The notes under the pieces: generated by a model | The model's database searches: none | What the model was told of the DNA's origin: nothing | The model's input: only the letters and a program-made list of their open reading frames with translations | Translations under genes and position numbers: made by a program | Source of the DNA: an uncultured Treponema sp. | GTDB taxonomy: Bacteria > Spirochaetota > Spirochaetia > Treponematales > Treponemataceae | Direction: 5' to 3' | Length of the DNA: 45,523 nt | Assembly: GCA_937890485.1 (NCBI GenBank) | Contig: CALBXN010000057.1 | Span: forward strand, 1-45,523 | In this document: positions 8,026-16,197 of the stretch, one piece after another | Position numbering within the stretch: the first letter of the stretch is position 1 | Layout of the letters: the number at the start of each line of letters is the position of its first letter

Positions 8026-8409
8026 CTAATCGTTTGTGTTTGTAAGTACAGTTTCAAAAATACTTGTCATATCCAATCTGTCTTTAATATCATCTGGGAT
8101 AGTTTCAAGCATTTTCATTGGCATCTCAATTTTTCTCTCTCTCTTAACAAGAGAATAATAAGCATAACTTGAGATAGTTAACTGTGCCGTCCAAGCACTA
8201 AAAAACACTCCAAAACCATCCAAATTAAATGGGGGAGTAATAGCAATCATTGAAACATCATGTCCAAGTGCAACAAGTTCTTTAGTAGCGTTCATAACGT
8301 ACACGCCGTTTGCAATTGAACAAATAAAAAATGCCACGATTAAAACAACCGTGACAACATAATCAGCAATAAGTAGATTTTTGCTGAAACCTCGTTTTTT
8401 AGTTTTCAT
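8026..8409 (-). CDS. Two-helix membrane protein of the lysis block
   Basis: 127 residues from ATG at 8409, which follows AAAGGA by nine bases; an upstream in-frame ATG (8451) has no good binding site and would overlap the end of the upstream endonuclease gene. Two hydrophobic segments are visible: 'LLIADYVVTVVLIVAFFICSI' (about 11-31) and 'GFGVFFSAWTAQLTISSYAYYSL' at about 65-87, followed by a charged tail. Phages of Clostridia often carry such a protein before the holin. It may be a second holin or antiholin; that is inference. Confidence 0.6.
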   Translation of the reverse strand: MKTKKRGFSKNLLIADYVVTVVLIVAFFICSIANGVYVMNATKELVALGHDVSMIAITPPFNLDGFGVFFSAWTAQLTISSYAYYSLVKRERKIEMPMKMLETIPDDIKDRLDMTSIFETVLTNTND

Positions 8410-8440
8410 TGGAAACATTCCTTTTTTGTTTTTGTTTTGT

Positions 8441-9700
8441 TTATGAAACATTTAGATAATATTTAAGTCGAGCATTTTTGTTATGACAATTTTTTTCAAA
8501 ATTTTTATTATATATGCAAATACCTAATTCTGCCCCTCTTTGTAAATATTTTTGAATCGTACCACTAGAAATTCCTAAAACAGAAGACATATCATATGTT
8601 GATAATTCAGGATTTTTATTCTTGTAATTACACACTTCTACAATAAAACTTTTTGATGTAAACTTATCACATTCGTTCCAATCAATAGTTTCGCTTGTTA
8701 TATTTAAAATATTTAACAATCCACTTTCAATAATAGAATTTTTTATATATTCACATTTTGATTTAGAGCAATTTATATGTATGTAATTTTTAATATTATT
8801 TTCCATTGCTAATATTTCTTTTATAGGGTCATTTATTAGACAACTTTGAAATTTACCTTTTGAATTTGGCTTATTGTAATAATGTTGTGACCCATCAACC
8901 TCTATAATTGTATTATAGTCAGTAAGATAAAAGTCATACCGATATTTCCCACACCAATCAAAAGTTGTATGAGTTAATTGTGGTATAAACTTTACGTTCA
9001 ATTGTTTTAACAACGAATACATAAATTTTTCGCCATAAGACACGCCATCGCTACACTTTCTACATGAAAAACCATGATTCATCAAGTCATCAGTAGAATA
9101 CAACTGCTCATTTCCACAATTAGGACATACCATTAAAAATTTCTTCTTATTACAAGTTGTGGTTTTATGAGTATCTTCAATATTTTTAAAATATTTTATT
9201 AATTCAGGATTTGTAGTATACAAATCATTAAGAAAAGGTACTATTACATATTTTGAACAACACGCACACCCACTACCATTTAACAAATGATTTTCTTTAA
9301 TCCATCCTTCTGTCCAACCGCAAACATTACATTGATATTGATACTCTCTAAACAGTCTTCCTTTAGAATCACTTATATATCTTCTTGATATAATTGTCAT
9401 ATTTCTATGGTCGTCTACAAAAGTATCTCCAACTTCTACTCTAAATTTATTAGTACGAAGTCCAATGAGAGTTCTTATTTTTCCAACTCTAAAATCATCA
9501 GTTTTGATAGGTTTAACTTCATTGTTATATAAAATTGATAAAAAATGTGTCTTTGGTTCATATCCAACAATTTTTAAATTGCCAAGCACATTTTCACAAC
9601 TAAATTTACATTCAACACCAACAGATTTTATCCAATCGTATACTTTTTTATTTCCAAAATCTCGTTGTGGTACATTACTTAAATCTATCCAATTATTCAT
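8441..9700 (-). CDS. Free-standing homing endonuclease, Vsr/EDxHD-like, with zinc fingers
   Basis: 419 residues. Zinc-ribbon pairs ('CNVCGW', 'CACCSK', 'CPNCGNEQ', 'CRKCSDG') fill residues ~125-215, followed by a nuclease domain of the very-short-patch-repair type: 'RYDFYLTDYNTIIEVDGSQHY' (Asp, Glu, His) and a later Asp in 'INDPIKE'. The C terminus holds a helix-turn-helix 'STYDMSSVLGISSGTIQKYL'. These proteins cut unoccupied sites in related phages and copy themselves in. It lies between tail and lysis genes and is related to the genes at 21904, 27338 and 34543. It probably has no role in the life cycle of the phage. Confidence 0.75.
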   Translation of the reverse strand: MNNWIDLSNVPQRDFGNKKVYDWIKSVGVECKFSCENVLGNLKIVGYEPKTHFLSILYNNEVKPIKTDDFRVGKIRTLIGLRTNKFRVEVGDTFVDDHRNMTIISRRYISDSKGRLFREYQYQCNVCGWTEGWIKENHLLNGSGCACCSKYVIVPFLNDLYTTNPELIKYFKNIEDTHKTTTCNKKKFLMVCPNCGNEQLYSTDDLMNHGFSCRKCSDGVSYGEKFMYSLLKQLNVKFIPQLTHTTFDWCGKYRYDFYLTDYNTIIEVDGSQHYYNKPNSKGKFQSCLINDPIKEILAMENNIKNYIHINCSKSKCEYIKNSIIESGLLNILNITSETIDWNECDKFTSKSFIVEVCNYKNKNPELSTYDMSSVLGISSGTIQKYLQRGAELGICIYNKNFEKNCHNKNARLKYYLNVS

Positions 9701-9725
9701 TTCAATACTCCATTATTTCAATCAA

Positions 9726-9935
9726 TTATTTGTTATTTTTCCAATATTCCCATGCCATAGTGGTTTCTGGCTTGTAGTAATATGCAATTAATTTTCCGTC
9801 ATATCCTTCATCAATCCAAACAGGTTGACATTTCATAACTGCATATTGGACAATCTGCTTAATGTTACATAACTTTACAAGATTATCTTCTCCATAAACC
9901 GCTTTAACATCCTCAAATGTTTTACATTTAAGCAA
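9726..9935 (-). CDS. Hypothetical small phage protein
   Basis: 69 residues from TTG at 9935, seven bases after GGTGG; longer in-frame starts (to 9989) run through the binding site and into the terminator region. The protein begins 'CKTFEDVKAVYGEDNL', a pattern seen in short uncharacterised phage proteins, then reads as mixed alpha/beta. It lies between two terminator-separated genes after the tail tube. Confidence 0.5.
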   Translation of the reverse strand: MLKCKTFEDVKAVYGEDNLVKLCNIKQIVQYAVMKCQPVWIDEGYDGKLIAYYYKPETTMAWEYWKNNK

Positions 9936-9971
9936 GATATTTCCACCTTTCATATGTAAAACAGAAATAGT

Positions 9972-10017
9972 AAAAAATAGGGATAACAAAAACGTAAAAG
10001 TAAATTGTTATCCCTAT
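9972..10017 (-). terminator. Strong intrinsic terminator
   Basis: A perfect 13-bp stem ATAGGGATAACAA/TTGTTATCCCTAT followed by TTTTTT on the minus strand. It separates the 84-residue gene from the 69-residue gene. Confidence 0.85.
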
Positions 10018-10025
10018 TCAATGAG

Positions 10026-10280
10026 TTACAATTCACTATTATCTATTTCTGCATTTTTGTCAGAACTAATTACAATTTCTTTTTTCTTCTTTAAATTTCG
10101 AATATATTTGTCATATTCGTTACTGCTTACAACTTCATACTTACCGTCTTTATACTTCACAAAAACAGTTTTACACTCAGTATCTAATTTGGCGGTTGTC
10201 TGAATTTGTTTGCCGTTAAAATCAAATACAAGAATGTTTAAGAATCTGTTGTAAGATAAAACTTTACATTCTTTAATCAT
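10026..10280 (-). CDS. Hypothetical small phage protein
   Basis: 84 residues. The N-terminal half reads as beta strands ('NILVFDFNGKQIQTTAKL', 'KTVFVKYKDGKYEVVSS') and the C-terminal part as a very basic then acidic helix. AGGTAAAGA precedes the ATG. It lies between two strong hairpins, so it is a small transcription unit within the late operon. Not recognised; a tail-tube accessory is possible from position. Confidence 0.5.
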   Translation of the reverse strand: MIKECKVLSYNRFLNILVFDFNGKQIQTTAKLDTECKTVFVKYKDGKYEVVSSNEYDKYIRNLKKKKEIVISSDKNAEIDNSEL

Positions 10281-10293
10281 TCTTTACCTCATA

Positions 10294-10325
10294 TAAAATA
10301 GGAGAGTAGTATAGTACTACCCTCC
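10294..10325 (-). terminator. Intrinsic terminator after tail tube gene
   Basis: GGAGGGTAGT pairs with ACTACTCTCC around a short loop, followed by TATTTTAT. The ribosome binding site of the next gene begins directly after it, leaving no space for a promoter. Confidence 0.8.
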
Positions 10326-10333
10326 ATAACTAA

Positions 10334-11056
10334 TTATTCTTCAATAAGAATAAGGTCTAAGATATTGTCGTCACCATCTGCTAAAAGGTCGCAAGTAACA
10401 GTGATTGAAGCAGGGTCACCTGTATTAGAGAAACCTAAACTCATATTAGACTGTGGAGCACATTTGTAAGCAACAAGTTTGTACGGTAATACTTCATCAT
10501 CTTCAGTCTTCATAATTGTGTCACCATAAACAATAAAGTTTTTAGGGAAGCTTGTAGCTTTGATATTGATTCTCTGAACACCTTCTGTTACTTCTTTCAT
10601 ATAGTAAACAATAACTTTTGTATCTGCTTCTACATCAGTTAATGTAACCTCTACGTCTGCAACAGTACATGCAATTTCTACACCACAATCATCATCTGCT
10701 TTATAAGCAACAACTGTGCCAACAATAGGTGTTACACCAAGAGTTACTTTTCCATCAGCAACTACAAGTTCTTCTCTTGCCACAAATTTTGCTGATTTTG
10801 AAATTTCACCACCAGTAATCAACTGCCATAATTTTACTGTCTGAATCTGTGTTTCTACAGTGAGAGTACCACCACGTTCTCCGCTGAACTGAACTCTTTT
10901 AGGATGTCCTTTACCGCCATAAGCGAATACGGATTCACCAGTTAATTCAGTAGTAGAAACATTAGCAAAATCTAAATTTAAAAATGGTTTCTTTGTAGAA
11001 TAGTCAACAAAGATTAAATCACACACCTCACGATTTGCCATATTTGGATTTGCCAT
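10334..11056 (-). CDS. Major tail tube protein (putative)
   Basis: 240 residues, rich in beta strands and without Cys pairs in knuckles. The opening 'REVCDLIFVDYSTKKPFLNLDF' and the body ('GTLTVETQIQTVKLWQLITG', 'FPKNFIVYGDTIMKTEDDE') fit tail-tube proteins of siphoviruses. An embedded segment of about residues 95-150 ('GKVTLGVTPIVGTVVAYKA') looks like an Ig-like insertion, as found in tail tubes. It follows neck/tail-completion genes and precedes the tail region, the expected position. GGAGGAAAATAATT precedes the ATG. Confidence 0.65.
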   Translation of the reverse strand: MANPNMANREVCDLIFVDYSTKKPFLNLDFANVSTTELTGESVFAYGGKGHPKRVQFSGERGGTLTVETQIQTVKLWQLITGGEISKSAKFVAREELVVADGKVTLGVTPIVGTVVAYKADDDCGVEIACTVADVEVTLTDVEADTKVIVYYMKEVTEGVQRINIKATSFPKNFIVYGDTIMKTEDDEVLPYKLVAYKCAPQSNMSLGFSNTGDPASITVTCDLLADGDDNILDLILIEE

Positions 11057-11080
11057 AATTATTTTCCTCCATTTCGTTAT

Positions 11081-11112
11081 AAAATAATAAAAGACTCGAA
11101 TTTACGAGTCTT
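11081..11112 (-). terminator. Intrinsic terminator upstream of tail tube gene
   Basis: AAGACTCG/CGAGTCTT 8-bp perfect stem, followed by TTATTATTTTAT on the minus strand. It overlaps the stop codon of the 255-residue gene by two bases. Confidence 0.8.
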
Positions 11113-11878
11113 AGTTAGTAGTTTCTATTCTTTTAAACCATGTACTTGCATCAAAGTAATTATCTTTATTGCCCCAATGTGCAACACTCATGGATTGAAT
11201 ATCATAGATATTGTTATTTGAAAGCCTTGAAAAACAATCCCAAACTTGATATACAGTTAAATTCCAAATATTAATCATATTAAGAGATTGACTTCTGTTT
11301 GCTACAGCGGATATAATATTTCCTAATTCCATATTTTTATCTGTTTTTGTAACTTTTTCTTTTTCAGACCTTCCTTTTTGGAGTTTTTTCATAATCTCCA
11401 ATGCTTTTTTACTTTTTATTTTTGATAAATCATCTTCAAGATTAGATTTGATATAATTTCTTTGACATATTAAATCACATATTTGTGGATAGATTTCTTT
11501 GTTTATAAATCCAATAATGTTATCGTCTTTATATATTAAAAATGCATTATGCTCTTTAGACCAAATGACAGTTTCAGCAATAAAGAAATCCAATGCATTT
11601 CGTAATAATTTTGCATTTTCTTCTTCACTAATCAACAAATCATAGACTGACAAGTTTTCTTTGTATTCATCAGATAATGATTCAAACTGTTCTGACTGAT
11701 TAACCATCTTAAAATAGTTTTTTAAATCCATTAAAATAATATTCAAATAAAATTGATATGTATTTATTCCAATCCTAGATATATCTTTTAACTTTGGTGA
11801 TAATATTCCACCAACATTCTGTATGTGTATAGGGTCAGGTGATATTAATTCAAAATAGTTAAGTTTCAAATCTTTCAC
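11111..11878 (-). CDS. Hypothetical phage structural or tail-assembly protein
   Basis: 255 residues, helical, no transmembrane segment. The C-terminal half has 'IWNLTVYQVWDCFSRL' and 'WGNKDNYFDASTWFKRIE', reminiscent of phage tail-assembly or Gp15-type proteins with a 'LT.YQ....' core, but the match is not strong enough to name. The start at 11878 abuts the stop of the 162-residue gene. It lies between neck and tail-tube genes. It may be a tail assembly chaperone placed unusually early. Confidence 0.45.
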   Translation of the reverse strand: MKDLKLNYFELISPDPIHIQNVGGILSPKLKDISRIGINTYQFYLNIILMDLKNYFKMVNQSEQFESLSDEYKENLSVYDLLISEEENAKLLRNALDFFIAETVIWSKEHNAFLIYKDDNIIGFINKEIYPQICDLICQRNYIKSNLEDDLSKIKSKKALEIMKKLQKGRSEKEKVTKTDKNMELGNIISAVANRSQSLNMINIWNLTVYQVWDCFSRLSNNNIYDIQSMSVAHWGNKDNYFDASTWFKRIETTN

Positions 11879-12367
11879 CTACCTATTGCTAATCTTAAAA
11901 TCTGGCATATTATAAATCAGTTGTCTTCCGTAATATTTATTGTTTGGAAAGAAATGTTCGCAAGACATCAACTGTAATTTACCAATACCAAATTTATTTG
12001 ATTCTCTTAATACACGTTCTACCATGTCTGCAAGAATGTCTGCCTTAGTCCCCGAATATCCTTTTTTAGAGTATTTCATCCCATCTTTATGACAATAAGC
12101 CCAAATAATAAGTTTTATATCTTTAATAGTTCCTGTCGGAATTCTTGGAACACTAACTTCTATACACAAATAAGGTAAAACTTCATCTTGTGTATCATCT
12201 ACATATAAATAAGGAAAGATTTGAGAATAAATTAAATTATCTACATCTTCCTCTGTATATGGTTTCTTATTAAACATCAACTCACAGATTTCTTCTGAAT
12301 TGATAAAGTAAGATAGGAGAGTGTTTTTATAAGAACCCATGTCTTTTAAAATAGAACCTTCGCTCAT
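11879..12367 (-). CDS. Tail completion / neck protein (putative)
   Basis: 162 residues. Two beta-rich segments, 'VLPYLCIEVSVPRIPTGTIKDIKLIIW' split by short loops, and a C-terminal 'MPDFKI' give the alpha/beta fold expected of tail-terminator or tail-completion proteins (gpU or gp17 type). These proteins cap the tail tube and set its end. It overlaps the 255-residue gene's start. AGGAGGTGACTT precedes the ATG. The call rests mainly on gene order. Confidence 0.5.
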   Translation of the reverse strand: MSEGSILKDMGSYKNTLLSYFINSEEICELMFNKKPYTEEDVDNLIYSQIFPYLYVDDTQDEVLPYLCIEVSVPRIPTGTIKDIKLIIWAYCHKDGMKYSKKGYSGTKADILADMVERVLRESNKFGIGKLQLMSCEHFFPNNKYYGRQLIYNMPDFKISNR

Positions 12368-12377
12368 AAGTCACCTC

Positions 12378-13418
12378 CTAAAAACTATCTATAACCGTTA
12401 CTTCAAGTTCTGTGAGTGTCTGTCCATCTTTGATTATCTGCAATAAAATAAGACTACTTACGTAGTCTTCATTATCAACAAGTAATTTAATTGTGTTGTC
12501 ATCAACTTCTTGACCAACCTCAAAATCACTTACTACATTCCAAGAATATGAATCATTCCACTGTACGACATTACCATCCGAATCTGTAATAGTGGCAGTA
12601 TAATTACGTTGAATACCAATTCTAAGATTTGAGCTACCTGAAATCACAGCACTTAAATCTGTCGTTTCATCGGGATTTTCGGATGGGGTTGATGGGGAGT
12701 CACTAACTTCGATATAATTACACAAACCTAAATCTTGTCTGTCTGTTTCCAAATTTAATTCAGTTTTATCTGCAATCAAATTTAGAGTACCGCCATGACT
12801 ACCATGTAAGAATAACACATCATCATTACGTGTAATTTTAAACACTTTTTCTGGAATATCTGATGTGTCAATAAATACACGTTTTCCATCAATAGTCATA
12901 CTATCTTTATCATTTGGCATAATGACGGTAAGATTATTAGAGGTAAGAATTATGGTTTTATCATTTGTCTCACCGATATCATATTTAGAAGCGGAGGCAA
13001 AATTCGCCCATCTTTCAATTACAGTACCATCATTTTTTTGCCATTTAAGTTTATATTGACATTCTTTTAATGTAGCTTTTTCATAGGTTTTGTTATTACC
13101 AGGTCTACCATCGACAATCCAATATTCATCTTCGAAGAATATGTAATCACCACTATGTAAAGTTCCAATAGGTACAAGAACAGTTCTCTCCATTGATTTT
13201 AGCTGAGTATCGGCAATGTTTCCTTGTATAACACCTCTTAGCTCTACTGATTTTGATAAATCATAATTATATAGAATTAAGTCATCTGCAATATCAGTAG
13301 TTAAAACTTCTGCAAAAGCATCATCCTTATAATCAACAAAAGCTTCATTTCCAAAACCGCTTGTAACATTAGGGCGTGTATCAGGTGTAATTAAATACCA
13401 TTCTTTTATAACAAACAC
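12378..13418 (-). CDS. Head closure protein with C-terminal Ig-like domains (putative)
   Basis: 346 residues. The N-terminal ~130 residues ('DDLILYNYDLSKSVELRGVI', 'MERTVLVPIGTLHSGDYIFF', 'YWIVDGRPGNNKTYEKATLK') read like a small beta-barrel head-closure domain, which seals the neck after packaging. The C-terminal half after a Pro/Ser-rich linker ('SDSPSTPSENPDETTD') carries a bacterial Ig-like segment (residues ~255-346), probably exposed and binding carbohydrate. The order is connector, head closure, tail completion. AGGAGGTGTTTG precedes the start. Confidence 0.55.
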   Translation of the reverse strand: MFVIKEWYLITPDTRPNVTSGFGNEAFVDYKDDAFAEVLTTDIADDLILYNYDLSKSVELRGVIQGNIADTQLKSMERTVLVPIGTLHSGDYIFFEDEYWIVDGRPGNNKTYEKATLKECQYKLKWQKNDGTVIERWANFASASKYDIGETNDKTIILTSNNLTVIMPNDKDSMTIDGKRVFIDTSDIPEKVFKITRNDDVLFLHGSHGGTLNLIADKTELNLETDRQDLGLCNYIEVSDSPSTPSENPDETTDLSAVISGSSNLRIGIQRNYTATITDSDGNVVQWNDSYSWNVVSDFEVGQEVDDNTIKLLVDNEDYVSSLILLQIIKDGQTLTELEVTVIDSF

Positions 13419-13421
13419 CTC

Positions 13422-13823
13422 CTATACATAAGCAGTAGGTTTCTGATTTTCTACCATATCAGTGACTTCTGAAACTATATAATTCAATTCATTTCTTGTT
13501 GCAGTTTTCGAATTGCCTGAACCGTCAATACTTATTTCTTTACCAACAATTGATATACGTTTATTTACTTTTGACAATTCTCTTTCTTGGTAGAATTTTT
13601 TCATCATTTGAGCAAGAGTATCTTTAACATACATATCAAGTACACAATTAAATTTCAATGTTTCTTCATCAAATGTTAACTCTGTGAGTTCTGTACTATA
13701 TCTTCCAATTGCTTTTTTTAGCCATACTAATTCAAGGTCAAGAGGTATGACATGTTTATCAGCAAATGAAGATTCGAAAAATTCAATTATTTCAGATGCA
13801 GATGTATTTTTCATACCATTCAC
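13422..13823 (-). CDS. Head-tail connector protein (putative)
   Basis: 133 residues, mostly helical, starting 'ASEIIEFFESSFADKHVIPL' and containing 'TLAQMMKKFYQERELSKVNKR', which fits the helical bundle of gp6/gp15-type head-tail adaptors that sit under the portal. It follows the 162-residue gene and precedes head closure, exactly as expected. AAGGAAGGTGAATG lies at the start. Confidence 0.55.
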   Translation of the reverse strand: MNGMKNTSASEIIEFFESSFADKHVIPLDLELVWLKKAIGRYSTELTELTFDEETLKFNCVLDMYVKDTLAQMMKKFYQERELSKVNKRISIVGKEISIDGSGNSKTATRNELNYIVSEVTDMVENQKPTAYV

Positions 13824-13828
13824 CTTCC

Positions 13829-14314
13829 TTAGTCGAATTTATATCCTGTATAATTTTCAACGATTTTCATCTTTGAATAATTATCGAATTTCAGTCTTTT
13901 AATCATTTTTACAATTGCATATTTTTCTGCTCTTGTAATAACAGTCTTTCTAAGATTTTCCTCGAAAGATTTATCAGTCTTTAAACCAAAAAGATATTTT
14001 ACTTTATCATCTGTTAAAATATCCTGTTTTACTTTTCCATCTTCTGATTCAAAATCAACTTCAATACGAGTTGCTTTATCTTCAATAAAGACGGTTGCAT
14101 GTGAACCTCTTGTATCAGTTCCAGTGAATAATCTGTTACCATTCTGTGTCTGCATGATAATTTCATTTCTGCTTAAACGAGCAGTTCCTTCTGGTGGAAT
14201 AGAAACATCTCCATGCATTTCAGCTAATCTTGCAAAACCAACAGTCCATCCAGCAAGATTTCTTACAGTAACTTTTTCTTCTAAATTTAATGCTTTTTCC
14301 TGTGTTTCAGCCAT
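13829..14314 (-). CDS. Hypothetical head-associated protein
   Basis: 162 residues from ATG at 14314, preceded by AAGGAG with eight-base spacing; two earlier in-frame codons lie inside that site. The N-terminal half is beta-rich ('VTVRNLAGWTVGFARLAEMHG', 'IPPEGTARLSRNEI') and the C-terminal half helical and basic. It is found between capsid and connector genes, where phages of this type often carry a small head protein. The family is not recognised, so a decoration or adaptor role is a guess. Confidence 0.5.
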   Translation of the reverse strand: MAETQEKALNLEEKVTVRNLAGWTVGFARLAEMHGDVSIPPEGTARLSRNEIIMQTQNGNRLFTGTDTRGSHATVFIEDKATRIEVDFESEDGKVKQDILTDDKVKYLFGLKTDKSFEENLRKTVITRAEKYAIVKMIKRLKFDNYSKMKIVENYTGYKFD

Positions 14315-14351
14315 TCTCAAAACTCCTTATCAACTAAAATATTCATATCAA

Positions 14352-14534
14352 TTAAATTGAATGTTTTACACTGTTATATAATTCAATGATTTTGTCTAAT
14401 CGCTCAGACTTATTGAACGAATAATATTTCGTGTTTGTATTTTTGTTAATTCCTTTAGAAACATATCTTTCACGAAAACTCATAATAAAATGATACAAAT
14501 CTTTGGAATAACAATAAAATAACTCGTTTCCCAT
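14352..14534 (-). CDS. DUF5659-like small protein
   Basis: 60 residues. 'YCYSKDLYHFIMSFRERYVSK' followed by 'KYYSFNKSERLDKIIELYN' has the two-part pattern of the other DUF5659-like proteins in this window (689, 26192, 28378). Function unknown. GTGAGGTAAATATG at the start is a good ribosome binding site. It sits alone between the capsid terminators and a head-protein gene, as an insertion would. Confidence 0.5.
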   Translation of the reverse strand: MGNELFYCYSKDLYHFIMSFRERYVSKGINKNTNTKYYSFNKSERLDKIIELYNSVKHSI

Positions 14535-14552
14535 ATTTACCTCACAATAGAA

Positions 14553-14576
14553 GAGGGTAGTAGTTAAACCACCCTC
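14553..14576 (-). terminator. Hairpin of the GGAGNGTAGT family
   Basis: GAGGGT and ACCCTC pair around a 12-base loop, followed by TTCTATTG. A weak terminator, just before the 60-residue gene. Confidence 0.4.
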
Positions 14577-14590
14577 ATTTATTTTTGGGC

Positions 14591-14614
14591 AATAAAAAAG
14601 ACCCTATTAAGGTC
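14591..14614 (-). terminator. Intrinsic terminator after capsid gene
   Basis: GACC/GGTC stem with a 7-base loop and TTTTTT tract on the minus strand, about 20 bases after the capsid stop codon. Short stem but a good U-tract. Confidence 0.55.
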
Positions 14615-14635
14615 GATAACTCATTGCTTATTTAA

Positions 14636-15748
14636 TTATTCGATTTCACCAAGATTTGTATCGTGGATAAGACCGATTTCAAACTCGTGCCCCTTTGCAA
14701 CGTCAACAGCACATTCAAGGTCAAATCTTGTCATAATCTTACCTGTCTTAACGTCATTACCTGTGAATGATGTTAAACCACCTCTTGTCCATGTTGCGAT
14801 TGGACTCTTAGCACCAGTTGGAATAATGAAACCAAGACCTTCTGGTAATAATGTTTTAAAGTTCTTATCACCATTTTCATCTGTAAGAATTGTTGTGTAA
14901 TCATACTGATTTGGCATTTCTTTTAATACAGTACCGTTGTACATACCAAGAATACCATTTTCATTGATTTCATTTAACATCTTTTCAGAGATTCCTGTAA
15001 TTGTGTTGCCATTAATTGCACCAACATAACCTGCAAATGGTGTAACCTGAGAAAGAAGTGCATAATCACCAACAAATGTAGGTCTACCAGCACGTCTAAT
15101 CTGTGTAAGTACACGGTCTAAGTTTGTCTTTGTAAGACCAGCATCTTCAACCATGTATTTAACACCTGTTGCATTTTTGATTGCATTGTAAACTTTTATA
15201 AGTACAGCAAGAGCAGCACGATTTCTAATGTCGATACGAACCTGTTCCATACCTTCGTTTTCTTTAGACATATCGCCTAAAGCAGCACGTCTGTAGTCTA
15301 CTTCGTAACCACCAGATACCATAAATGTTGGAACCTGATATTTTTCCTTTACGATTTTTGGGAATACTACATCACCGTTAGCAGCCTGCATACGAGATTT
15401 ATCACCAACATGTGTGTAAACTTCACGTTCTACAGTTTCATCAAAACCAAGTGGTTTGTATGTACCAAATACACTAAGTAATTTGATTTCTTCCATAAGA
15501 ACTGGTTCAAGCATAAAACGTCTCAATGTATTGATTTCAGCGATAGCAGAGAAATCACCCATTTCTGCTTTTGAGTTCAATTCTTTAATATAAGCAACTG
15601 CTTTGTCAGCTTTCTTACCATATTTAGATAATTCTTCTCCCTTAACCATTGCAGAGAAAATTTCTACAACAGGAGATTTCTGTGTAAATTTACCGTTAAA
15701 AGAATCAGAGTCTTTTCTAAGGTTGTTTAATTCAAATGTTGTATTCAT
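14636..15748 (-). CDS. Major capsid protein, HK97 fold
   Basis: 370 residues. The first ~55 residues are a charged helical arm, then 'EEIKLLSVFGTYKPLGFDETVEREVY' and 'YQVPTFMVSGGYEVDYRRAALGD' start the HK97 core, with the long spine helix near 165-200 ('MEQVRIDIRNRAALAVLIKV') and an A-domain 'LLPEGLGFIIPTG' at ~305. It forms the icosahedral shell. The gene follows a protease/scaffold and a decoration gene in the usual order. AAGGAAGGTATATGTAA precedes the ATG. No intron or frameshift is seen. Confidence 0.85.
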   Translation of the reverse strand: MNTTFELNNLRKDSDSFNGKFTQKSPVVEIFSAMVKGEELSKYGKKADKAVAYIKELNSKAEMGDFSAIAEINTLRRFMLEPVLMEEIKLLSVFGTYKPLGFDETVEREVYTHVGDKSRMQAANGDVVFPKIVKEKYQVPTFMVSGGYEVDYRRAALGDMSKENEGMEQVRIDIRNRAALAVLIKVYNAIKNATGVKYMVEDAGLTKTNLDRVLTQIRRAGRPTFVGDYALLSQVTPFAGYVGAINGNTITGISEKMLNEINENGILGMYNGTVLKEMPNQYDYTTILTDENGDKNFKTLLPEGLGFIIPTGAKSPIATWTRGGLTSFTGNDVKTGKIMTRFDLECAVDVAKGHEFEIGLIHDTNLGEIE

Positions 15749-15768
15749 TTACATATACCTTCCTTTCA

Positions 15769-16176
15769 TTAAGCTACTACAACTTTTGCAATAACAGCAT
15801 CTTCTGTAAGTCTTGTTACAGCTTTAACAACAAAGTGTACGCCATTAGCTTCGCCAACTTTAAGTTTGCCAGTTGCTTCATCAACAACTAAAACAGTACC
15901 TTCAGCAGAAACAGTTGCAAATTCGCCATCAATATGTTTTGCATCAATAATAAGTCTCTGAGATTTCCAAGCTTCAACATTGAAACCATTTAAGAAATCA
16001 CCTGCTTTGATAATAACATCTTTTGCATAAGATTCATCGCCATTGATTTCATTCATAACTACATATGTATCTTCATCATCAACGATAAAAGAGTAGTTAG
16101 GTAAGTCTTTATCAGACTTTAATACTGGATTATTTTTTGCTACATCGAGCATTCCTAATGTTTCACATTTAATCAT
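15769..16176 (-). CDS. Head decoration or stabilisation protein (putative)
   Basis: 135 residues, beta-rich and acidic, with segments 'ETLGMLDVAKNNPVLK', 'NYSFIVDDEDTYVVMNE' and 'FATVSAEGTVLVVDEATGKL'. Its place between scaffold and capsid genes and its small beta-rich composition fit a decoration protein of the lambda gpD or HK97-cementing class; such proteins bind the capsid surface. GAGGACTACTAATT precedes the ATG. The family is not certain. Confidence 0.55.
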   Translation of the reverse strand: MIKCETLGMLDVAKNNPVLKSDKDLPNYSFIVDDEDTYVVMNEINGDESYAKDVIIKAGDFLNGFNVEAWKSQRLIIDAKHIDGEFATVSAEGTVLVVDEATGKLKVGEANGVHFVVKAVTRLTEDAVIAKVVVA

Positions 16177-16197
16177 AATTAGTAGTCCTCACTTTCA

